Source: Gammaproteobacteria bacterium (GTDB lineage: Bacteria; Pseudomonadota; Gammaproteobacteria; Chromatiales; Chromatiaceae). From it: a stretch of 6,714 nt of DNA. Shown piece by piece: positions 1 to 5,304 of the stretch (position 1 is the stretch's first letter; each line of letters begins with the position of its first letter). The notes under the pieces are model-generated. The model was not told where the DNA came from. It worked only from the letters and a program-made list of their open reading frames with translations, and made no database searches. The translations under genes were made by a program, and so were the position numbers. The stretch lies in contig JAUXGQ010000083.1 of the NCBI GenBank assembly GCA_030621975.1, forward strand, positions 1-6,714, given 5' to 3'.

Positions 1-15
1 AAGGTTTCTTCAAAT

Positions 16-31
16 CGGTCAATATTGACCG
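16..31. repeat. Perfect 16-bp palindrome
   Basis: CGGTCAATATTGACCG is identical to its own reverse complement along its whole length. It lies in AT-rich sequence at the left edge. Such a site could be an operator for a dimeric regulator or a recombination or insertion target. No regulator gene is visible nearby, so no function is assigned. Confidence 0.45.
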
Positions 32-151
32 CCGAAACTCCCGCAACGTTCTCGGAAACCCTGGCCATCCCATGCGGCGATGATGAACAACGGTTGAACC
101 TTAGTCAAGTGCATAAGAATATTTTAAATTACAGGGGACAGACCGAAAGCG

Positions 152-165
152 CCGATTAAAATCGG
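152..165 (+). repeat. Short hairpin ahead of the leader-ORF remnant
   Basis: CCGATT and AATCGG are separated by only two bases, so the RNA would pair as five pairs around a four-base loop. The hairpin ends 13 nt before the ATG at 179. As I recall, a similar small stem precedes the short leader ORF of some group II intron elements, which supports reading 131-322 as one decayed unit. Confidence 0.4.
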
Positions 166-178
166 TAGAGAGTAGAGA

Positions 179-322
179 ATGAAAGAGTCTTATCAGAAAG
201 GCGTAGCAAACCATCTGAGCCCCGAGTCATGCCTCGACGACCCGCGAGGGCGTGGGGAAGCGTTGACAGGGGAAAGCACAGGCGAAATAATCAAAGGAGT
301 CAATGGGGTCAGACACGATTGA
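179..322 (+). pseudogene. Remnant of a group II intron-type leader ORF
   Basis: A 47-codon open frame begins MKESYQKGVANH, continues through PESC and GEALTGE, and stops at 320-322. From memory, this pattern (MKESY..G.A.H..PESC....EALTG...G) is typical of the short ORF found just upstream of group II intron reverse transcriptases in proteobacteria. In those elements the ORF goes on and is followed by a large reverse transcriptase gene. Here the match fades after about residue 38 and no reverse transcriptase or maturase sequence follows. It is therefore probably a truncated relic and not a working gene. The tail runs into a motif resembling IS200/REP-type element ends (300-322), suggesting a second element cut it off. 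The family assignment rests on recall of the motif alone. Confidence 0.45.
300..322. repeat. IS200/REP-like end motif with short inverted repeat
   Basis: TCAAT at 300-304 and ATTGA at 318-322 are inverted repeats around GGGGTCAGACACG. Strings of the type AATGGGGTCAGA are common near REP-associated or IS200-like tyrosine transposases in proteobacteria. A related word, GGGGACAGAC, occurs at 134-143 and matches 9 of 10 bases of 305-314. No transposase gene is present. Confidence 0.3.
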
Positions 323-963
323 AATCCGGATTTGGTTTATCGGAGGAATCAGATGAGAATATGGATGAGCAGTCTGAAATGGCTAATAAAGTGCTGAAGG
401 GTCAGCTTTTGCATTGAAACATCTCCCCCTACCGTGTCTCGGACAAGCAGATAGTCTTGGGTCCGCAGCAGGGAGTAACATGGGACCTCTAACCTCTCGT
501 AGCTGCCGTGAGCTCCGATCATTGCTTTACACTGCTCCTGGTCCATGAGTCCTGATAACCACACAAGACGATGTCACAGCGTAACACCAAGTGTAACCAT
601 ACAATGTGACAGTTTAATCCCTCTATCATGTCGATCCCTTCTTTTCGGTATATCCTGGCGTTTCCCTGTAACTACCGTTAACTCTGAATCGCGTTAGGTT
701 CCGCTTGTGGCTGCTTCTCGCACTTTGTGCCGTCGTAAAGCATAAAATTCTGTAACAATTCTTGTTACACCCCTGCGTTAACAATTAAACCCTTTAATCC
801 CTACACAAAACTCAACTCATTGATTTCGCGTTAGTTCGCAACATAGCTGCTCGATCTCAAACGGTTGGCATCCTGTTTGCAATTAGATTACTGACAACGT
901 ACTAAACCGGCTCGCCTTATTTGTTGGGCCGAAACGCATTGCACACGAGCCATTGAGGCGTGA
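323..963. other. Long stretch without a supported gene
   Basis: No convincing protein is encoded here on either strand. One tiny ORF at 353-397 has a strong GGAGGA at 342-347, but only 14 codons (MRIWMSSLKWLIKC). A 71-codon reverse-strand frame at 349-564 resembles nothing I recognise. From about 570 to 900 the sequence is AT-rich, with repeated GTAAC/GTTAC words (581, 593, 668, 677, 752, 764, 777), a TTTAATCCCT direct repeat (613-622 and 793-802), and the palindrome at 751-769. The promoter of the downstream operon is probably within this stretch, but no strong -35/-10 pair stands out. Confidence 0.5.
751..769. promoter_or_regulatory. Candidate operator palindrome TGTAACAA-N3-TTGTTACA
   Basis: Eight-base arms match perfectly around the spacer TTC. 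The site is about 195 bp upstream of the first gene of the rightward eCIS operon, in non-coding AT-rich DNA, a sensible place for a dimeric transcription factor to bind. The regulator is unknown. The spacing does not match a TyrR box. Confidence 0.35.
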
Positions 964-1236
964 ATGAAACGGGATTGCGAGACCTCCGGGAATGGCAGCC
1001 GGCCTGAAGGACGGTACGCCAACTATTTCAAGGTGGGCCATAACGCATTCGAGTTTGTATTCGATTTCGGGCAATTGTATTCGGAAAATGGAATGGAACA
1101 GTTTCACACAAGGGTCATCACTGGGCCGGTATATGCCAAAACACTCTTGGATACGCTACGAAAGTCCGTTGAGCAGTATGAAAAGGCTTTCGGGGTAATC
1201 CCTCCAGATGAAGGTGGCAACGGGCCAGCGGCATAA
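964..1236 (+). CDS. DUF3467 family small protein
   Basis: This 90-aa soluble protein matches the DUF3467 pattern as I know it. The core GRYANYFKVGHNAFEFVFDFGQ (residues about 16-37) is followed by FHTRVITGP (about 47-55), then an amphipathic helix with YAKTLLDTLRKSVEQYEKAFG (about 56-76). The molecular function of DUF3467 is not established. There is no signal peptide or membrane segment. The start is fixed by an in-frame TGA immediately upstream (961-963) and a GAGG at 955-958. It is the first gene in the rightward cluster, 113 bp before the cap gene, so it may be co-transcribed with the eCIS genes. A role as accessory or assembly factor is inference from position only. Confidence 0.82.
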   Translation: MKRDCETSGNGSRPEGRYANYFKVGHNAFEFVFDFGQLYSENGMEQFHTRVITGPVYAKTLLDTLRKSVEQYEKAFGVIPPDEGGNGPAA

Positions 1237-1349
1237 CGGAAACAGCGCCAATGAATAAGTAGTTCGCAATGTTTACCCGGTTAACGACATGTATGGCAAG
1301 CGAGTGAGTAATGGAACTAAACATGGACGAAGTTCGGGAGTGGTGAGCA

Positions 1350-2243
1350 ATGATCGAACACCTGGACACGGTTCTGCATCGCCTGTTTGGGTCGGAAGTG
1401 GAAGGTCTCTCTGAGGACCAGGTCAGTTTCCAGCCACCGGATGAGGACTGGCGTAACCATGTCAATAACATCAATCAGAGGGCATTGAACGTGTACCTGG
1501 TCGAATTGCGAGAGAACCGCCAACTCCGGTCGAACGAACGAGTGCGCAGTGTCGATGACGGTGTTTTTACGGAGGAAGTTGCACCGATGCGGATCGATTG
1601 CCATTACCTGGTCACTGCCTGGAGTCCGGCGACGGAGCAGATGGGCAGAACCGTCGATGAGCATCAACTGCTGCATCAGGTGTTGGCTATGCTGATGAAC
1701 CACTATCCCCTGGTACCGCGTGACGTCTTTTCTCCCGATCCTCTGCCGGGCGGCTTTCCGGAGATCCTGGCCAGTGCCAGGCTGCCCATGGCGGTTGCAC
1801 CGACAGAGGGTTTTCCAAAACTGGCCGAGTTCTGGGGCTCGATGGGCGTCAATCATCGGTGGAAGCCCGCCGTATACCTGATCGTGACCCTGCCCGTACC
1901 GTACGAGACCGAGGTGGCGGGCCACATGGTGACCACCCGGATCACCGAGTATCGCCAGATGGGACGGCCCGACACGGCTGAAGAGTGGATCCAGATCGGC
2001 GGGCATCTGCTCGATGCCACCGTTACTCCACCCGTACCCGTTAGCGGTGCCTGGGTACAGTTGGAGAATTTGGTGGGTGAAGCGCTTGAGACCAGCGAGA
2101 CGGACGAACAGGGCCGTTTCACTTTTGCTGAACTGCGCGCCGGTCAGTACCGATTACGGTCACGCGCCACAGGCTTTGTTGCGACGAGTCGTGAAATAGA
2201 GATTCCCTCGCCCACCGGCGAGTACGACTTGCAATTTACTTAG
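1350..2243 (+). CDS. eCIS tail terminator/cap protein (Pvc16-type, DUF4255) with carboxypeptidase-regulatory-like C-terminus
   Basis: This 297-aa protein has two parts. Residues about 1-200 match the DUF4255/Pvc16 N-terminal family: a leading helix, NQRALNVYLVELRENRQLRSN, then CHYLVTAWSP and helix EHQLLHQVLAMLMNHYPLVP, and later PAVYLIVTLPV. In PVC-type particles this family caps the distal end of the tube and sheath as a hexameric terminator. Residues about 214-297 form a carboxypeptidase-regulatory-like (transthyretin-like) beta-sandwich with GGHLLDATVTPPVPVSGAWV, TDEQGRFTFAELRAGQYRL and a terminal YDLQF strand. Such domains usually aid folding or surface binding. It may be exposed on the particle's outer end. 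GGAG at 1337-1340, 9 nt before ATG, supports the start. The sheath start follows 23 bp after the stop, implying one operon. In Afp and PVC the cap gene lies at the far end of the operon, so its position at the front here is a different layout. Confidence 0.88.
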   Translation: MIEHLDTVLHRLFGSEVEGLSEDQVSFQPPDEDWRNHVNNINQRALNVYLVELRENRQLRSNERVRSVDDGVFTEEVAPMRIDCHYLVTAWSPATEQMGRTVDEHQLLHQVLAMLMNHYPLVPRDVFSPDPLPGGFPEILASARLPMAVAPTEGFPKLAEFWGSMGVNHRWKPAVYLIVTLPVPYETEVAGHMVTTRITEYRQMGRPDTAEEWIQIGGHLLDATVTPPVPVSGAWVQLENLVGEALETSETDEQGRFTFAELRAGQYRLRSRATGFVATSREIEIPSPTGEYDLQFT

Positions 2244-2266
2244 ACCGGACAGCGAGGAGCGATGTC

Positions 2267-4240
2267 ATGGCCGTACAAGTTTCCTATCCCGGTGTCTACA
2301 TCGATGAGTTCACGCCGGGCGAACCGATACAAGGCGTAGGTACCAGTACCGCCGCATTCATCGGCACCGCGCTTCGTGGGCCGATTGAAAAGCCGGTGCT
2401 GATCCAGAGCTGGGATGCGTTCGAAAGCACCTTCGGTGGTTTTATTGCAGAGCCGCCTACGAGCTATCTCGCTCCCGCGGTCTATGGGTTCTTCTTGAAC
2501 GGCGGTACTAGGTGCTATGTCGTGCGCGCGGGCACAGGGACGATGGCTGAGGCGGATCTTGATAGCCGCCCGCCCGGCAACGATCCAATCCTGATCGCGC
2601 GCGCCCGCCAAGAGGGCACGGGTGGCAATTCGATTACGGCACAGATCGCGGATAGCAGTCTTCTGGCCTTCATGCTCGAAAAGGCAGGGGAAACGGATAA
2701 AGACCTGGGGCTGTTTCGTGTTGAAACCAATATTAATGCCATGCCCGGGCGTAATGAGCTGACGGTCGATGATACGAAAGGGCTCGCGAAGGGCGATCGC
2801 GTTATATTGACAGAGGGTGCTGAGAGCGCCTTGGCAGTAGTAGACGCCGTCAAAGGGACCGACACGCTGACCCTCATTGCGCCGGTTGCCGGGACCGTGG
2901 ATTTCGGTGGCGGGACGGTGCGCAGCGCGGATTTGGCCCCGGGGCAGCGCAGATTGCGCCTGGCTGTCCCGGACAAGCTCCGTCTCAGTCAGGCGCTGCC
3001 CCGTGGGGCCGCCGTTTCAATTACGCTTGGTGCCAGTAGCGAGGTGGGAACGGTCGAGTCCTCAGGCGGCGACGTGGTCACGCTTATCCAGGGTCTGTCT
3101 AATTCATACAATCTGGAAAACGCTGCTGATCTGCCAAGAGTTGCATCACTGGAATTCGACCTGGTCGTTACCGACGGGGGAAGCGGCGAAACCGAATCTT
3201 TCGAGCATCTGGCGATGAATGCCAACCATCCCAATTATTGGGGGGCAGCCGTTGAATCCGCGTTGGTCCTCATTGAGGAACCGGAGGATCTGCCGGACCC
3301 AATGCCGGAAGACACCCGGCCGGCCGAAGGCCCTTACAACCTTGCAGGTGGCGTTCCGGATGATCGTCTTGCTGCGTTGGGCGAACTGAAGGCCGATCCC
3401 AACAAATTTCTCGGATTGCTGGGGCCTGTAGACGAGGTGGCTATCGTCTGTGTTCCAGGAATCACGGATCCCGCTGTGCAGCAGGCCATGATTGCGCATT
3501 GCGAGTCGATGTACGACCGTTTTGCCATACTCGACTCCATTCGCGACACCGATCCCGGCGATGGCATACAAGATCAGTTCGCGGATGTCCGCTCCGAAGA
3601 TGGATTCGCGGCCCTCTACTATCCGTGGATCCTGGCCCGCAATCCCTTGACTGGCAAAGATGAGCTGTGGCCGCCGTCGGGTCACATTGCGGGCGTCTAT
3701 GCCCGCACTGACACCGATCGCGGGGTACACAAAGCCCCCGCCAATACCAATATCCGCGGCACACTCGGGCTGGAACAGCTGTTCACGAATGAGCAACAGG
3801 GTCCTTTGAATCTAATGGGGATCAATGTGCTGCGGGTCTTTCCCGGCCAGTCTCAGCCATTGGTCTGGGGCGCGCGAACCACCGCTATCGACCGCAACTG
3901 GCAATACGTCAATGTCCGGCGTCTGTTCCTGTTCCTCGAAGAGTCCATCGAAGAAGGCATCCGCTGGGCCGTGTTCGAGCCCAACAATTTGCAGCTTTGG
4001 GAAAAGCTCAAGCGAACGATCACCGAGTTCCTGGAACGTGTCTGGCGTGACGGGGCGCTGTTCGGCGCCAAGCGTGAAGACGCCTTTTACGTGCGGATTG
4101 ACGAAGCGCTCAATCCTCCATCCACACAAGCCCTGGGCCGACTCTATATCGAGATTGGCATTCGGCCTACCTATCCGGCCGAGTTCATTATCGTGCGTAT
4201 CGGCATCTGGCAGGGCGGCGCCGAAGTGAACGAGACCTGA
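2267..4240 (+). CDS. eCIS contractile tail sheath protein
   Basis: A 657-aa phage tail sheath protein. The N-terminus (YPGVYIDEF, then VGTSTAAFIGTALRGPIEKPVLIQSW and FESTFGG, residues about 7-58) is the classic sheath start, and the C-terminus (GINVLRVFPGQSQPLVWGARTT, then WQYVNVRRLFLFLEESIEEGIRWAVFEPN and FYVRIDEALNPP, residues about 518-617) is the conserved core. The protein polymerises around the tube and contracts to drive injection. The C-terminal strand after about residue 625 is the part that cross-links neighbouring subunits in the family. It is close to T4 gp18 in length and longer than small Afp/PVC sheaths. Residues about 100-310 hold extra beta-rich material, including what look like two related repeats. 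GAGGAG at 2254-2259 sets the start at 2267 over the out-of-frame ATG at 2262. It is the only sheath gene in view. Confidence 0.96.
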   Translation: MAVQVSYPGVYIDEFTPGEPIQGVGTSTAAFIGTALRGPIEKPVLIQSWDAFESTFGGFIAEPPTSYLAPAVYGFFLNGGTRCYVVRAGTGTMAEADLDSRPPGNDPILIARARQEGTGGNSITAQIADSSLLAFMLEKAGETDKDLGLFRVETNINAMPGRNELTVDDTKGLAKGDRVILTEGAESALAVVDAVKGTDTLTLIAPVAGTVDFGGGTVRSADLAPGQRRLRLAVPDKLRLSQALPRGAAVSITLGASSEVGTVESSGGDVVTLIQGLSNSYNLENAADLPRVASLEFDLVVTDGGSGETESFEHLAMNANHPNYWGAAVESALVLIEEPEDLPDPMPEDTRPAEGPYNLAGGVPDDRLAALGELKADPNKFLGLLGPVDEVAIVCVPGITDPAVQQAMIAHCESMYDRFAILDSIRDTDPGDGIQDQFADVRSEDGFAALYYPWILARNPLTGKDELWPPSGHIAGVYARTDTDRGVHKAPANTNIRGTLGLEQLFTNEQQGPLNLMGINVLRVFPGQSQPLVWGARTTAIDRNWQYVNVRRLFLFLEESIEEGIRWAVFEPNNLQLWEKLKRTITEFLERVWRDGALFGAKREDAFYVRIDEALNPPSTQALGRLYIEIGIRPTYPAEFIIVRIGIWQGGAEVNET

Positions 4241-4259
4241 AGATGAAAGGAGACGAACC

Positions 4260-4694
4260 ATGGCTACTGGCGTAATTCCCGACCCGTTCGTCAACTTCAA
4301 TTTCCTGGTGGAGATAGACGGCATAACCCGTGCCGCTTTCCAGGAGGCGAGCGGCTTCAATTCCACCATCGATGTCATAGAGCATCGCGAGGGTGGGGAG
4401 AACACGACGCTCAGGAAGTTCCCCGGCCTCACCAAGTACAGCAATATCGTGCTCAAACGGGGGATCACGGACGACCATGAACTGTACGATTGGCATCGCC
4501 AGGTGGTACAGGGTGACGTCGACCGGCGGAACGGATCTATCGTCCTGCTGGATCGCAGAGGCGATGAGGTGACACGCTGGAATTTCTTCCGTGCCTGGCC
4601 CACGAAATGGGACGGGCCTGACTTCAATGCCGAAGGTTCCGATGTGGCGATAGAGTCCCTGGAGCTGGCGCACGAAGGCATAGAGCGGGTATGA
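4260..4694 (+). CDS. eCIS inner tube protein (T4 gp19-like)
   Basis: A 144-aa protein of the phage tail tube family typified by T4 gp19 and Afp1/Afp5. Diagnostic parts are PDPFVNFNFLVEIDG (about 7-21), the ASGFNSTIDVIEHREGGEN segment (about 30-48), KFPGLTKYSNIVLKRGITDDHELYDWHRQV (about 53-82) and the C-terminal WPTKWDGPDFNAEGSDVAIESLELAHEGIERV. It forms stacked hexameric rings making the rigid tube that is expelled on contraction. AAGGAGA at 4247-4253 lies 6 nt before the ATG and the sheath stop is 19 bp upstream, so sheath and tube are clearly co-expressed. It is the only tube gene in the window. Afp and PVC carry more than one paralogue, so a second copy could be outside the window or absent. 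Confidence 0.96.
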   Translation: MATGVIPDPFVNFNFLVEIDGITRAAFQEASGFNSTIDVIEHREGGENTTLRKFPGLTKYSNIVLKRGITDDHELYDWHRQVVQGDVDRRNGSIVLLDRRGDEVTRWNFFRAWPTKWDGPDFNAEGSDVAIESLELAHEGIERV

Positions 4695-4756
4695 GTGATT
4701 GGTTTCGTGGGGATTACTACGCGGTGCGAACAATTGAAGCAACCGATTTCGAGTAA
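4691..4756 (+). CDS. Possible 21-aa translationally coupled ORF
   Basis: An ATG overlaps the tube gene's stop codon as ATGA (4691-4694) and opens a 21-codon frame starting MSDWFRGDYY and ending in TAA just before the Shine-Dalgarno sequence of the next gene. It exactly fills the space between tube and assembly-protein genes. The overlap allows reinitiation without its own ribosome binding site. The peptide is aromatic and acidic, and I recognise no family. It may be a real micro-protein, a coupling ORF that keeps ribosomes moving to the next gene, or chance. Confidence 0.3.
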   Translation: MSDWFRGDYYAVRTIEATDFE

Positions 4757-4768
4757 GAGGAGAGAACC

Positions 4769-5134
4769 ATGCTTCAGACCGAGTACGAGTTCACCTTACC
4801 CATGGGGTATGCGGATGAGGAGGGCACCCTGCATCGGGATGGCGTGATGCGCCTGGCCACCGCCGCGGATGAGATCCTGCCGCTGAAGGACCCACGAGTG
4901 CAGAAAAATTCGGCCTACCTTGTCGTTATTCTCCTCTCGCGCGTCATTACCCGGTTCGGGTCGCTCGAGAATATCAACCCGAAGGTGATCGAGGGGTTGT
5001 TCGCCGCGGACCTGGCTTATCTACAAAACCTGTACAACGAGATCAACCAGGTGGACAACGGTCAACTGCCGGTGACCTGCCCCGAGTGTCAGCACAACTT
5101 TGACGTGGAGCGGCCCGTGTTGGGGGGATCTTAG
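4769..5134 (+). CDS. Phage tail assembly-type protein, zero-frame product
   Basis: A 121-aa soluble protein with a strand-rich start (TEYEFTLPMGY, DGVMRLATAADEI), a central helix (SAYLVVILLSRVITRFG, about 48-64), a second helix (PKVIEGLFAADLAYLQNLYNEIN, about 71-93) and a CPEC knuckle (residues 104-107) followed by HNFDVE. This resembles tail-assembly proteins encoded just after tube genes in Myoviridae-like phages and in eCIS loci. In phages such proteins chaperone the tape-measure or tube during assembly. That role here is inferred from position and general resemblance. A single CxxC could bind metal only with ligands from another chain or from the frameshift extension. AGGAG at 4758-4762 is 6 nt before the ATG. 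The last codons read VLGGS, and the G run encoding LGG is the candidate -1 slip site that would extend it to 178 aa (ending at 5304). Confidence 0.8.
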   Translation: MLQTEYEFTLPMGYADEEGTLHRDGVMRLATAADEILPLKDPRVQKNSAYLVVILLSRVITRFGSLENINPKVIEGLFAADLAYLQNLYNEINQVDNGQLPVTCPECQHNFDVERPVLGGS

Positions 5135-5170
5135 GCTACCCCCTCGACCGGCTTTCCGAGGAGGTAGCCT
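5105..5170 (+). promoter_or_regulatory. Candidate programmed -1 frameshift signal
   Basis: Four elements line up. GGAG at 5107-5110 is a Shine-Dalgarno-like word 11 nt upstream of the slip site. G GGG GGA at 5122-5128 is in the X XXY YYZ phase of the 121-aa gene, so both glycine tRNAs can re-pair after slipping one base back. A 4-nt gap follows. Then AGGCTACC (5133-5140) pairs perfectly with GGTAGCCT (5163-5170), and after one C-A mismatch 5142-5146 pairs with 5157-5161, leaving a 10-nt loop. The zero-frame TAG (5132-5134) is at the base of the stem. Slippage opens the DUF6760 frame to the stop at 5302-5304. There is no T-run after the stem, arguing against a terminator. Confidence 0.6.
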
Positions 5171-5304
5171 TCGTTGCTTATCACTTTCACTGGCATCACG
5201 AGGAGATCATGAATCTGGAACATACGGACCGGCGGCATTGGGTGGAGGAGATCTCTTCGATCAATCGCAGGATCAATGGGGATCCAAATGCTGTTTTATC
5301 GTAG
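5128..5304 (+). CDS. DUF6760-type eCIS region, likely expressed by -1 frameshift
   Basis: The frame reads ILGYPLDRL, SEEVAFVAYHFHW, HHEEIMNLEHTDRRHWVEEI and SSINRRING before ending. This is the whole pattern of the short DUF6760-type proteins that sit between tube and LysM genes in eCIS loci, comparable in size and place to Afp6/Pvc6. The conserved part begins at the tyrosine codon 5137. Between an in-frame TGA at 5101-5103 and that point there is no ATG, GTG or TTG. The codon where a start would be expected is ATC (5128-5130). The first ATG is at 5209 and would discard half the conserved region, although GAGGAG lies just 3 nt before it. Frame and neighbouring signal suggest it is made as the C-terminal extension of the 121-aa protein, giving 178 aa. 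Alternatives are an ATC start, a start-codon mutation, or a G miscounted in the run. Confidence 0.7.
   Translation: MLGYPLDRLSEEVAFVAYHFHWHHEEIMNLEHTDRRHWVEEISSINRRINGDPNAVLS

Noticed and set aside
1..159. Open frame from the left edge to TAA at 157-159 (and a shorter one ending 81-83)
   Set aside because: Either could be the 3' end of a gene, but an open frame of this length is not unusual by chance and neither translation resembles a known protein.
353..397. 14-codon ORF behind a strong GGAGGA
   Set aside because: The Shine-Dalgarno is good but the peptide is too short to support, and nothing downstream looks like a gene it could lead.
229..417. 62-codon forward frame overlapping the leader relic
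   Set aside because: It is in a different frame from the recognisable MKESY leader, has no ribosome binding site, and its composition looks random.
349..564. 71-codon reverse-strand frame
   Set aside because: No ribosome binding site or family resemblance seen; lies in an otherwise gene-poor flank.
877..922. Possible promoter boxes TTGCAA or CTGACA before the DUF3467 gene
   Set aside because: Partner -10 sequences at proper spacing match the consensus in only about half their bases.
1311..1346. 11-codon ORF ending just before the cap gene
   Set aside because: No clear ribosome binding site and too short; probably untranslated spacer.
3812..4742. Long reverse-strand frames opposite the sheath and tube genes
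   Set aside because: They mirror strongly supported + strand genes and show no family features of their own.
5133..5170. Reading the junction hairpin as a transcription terminator
   Set aside because: It lacks a following T-run and lies within a tightly packed operon whose downstream genes are essential to the same particle.
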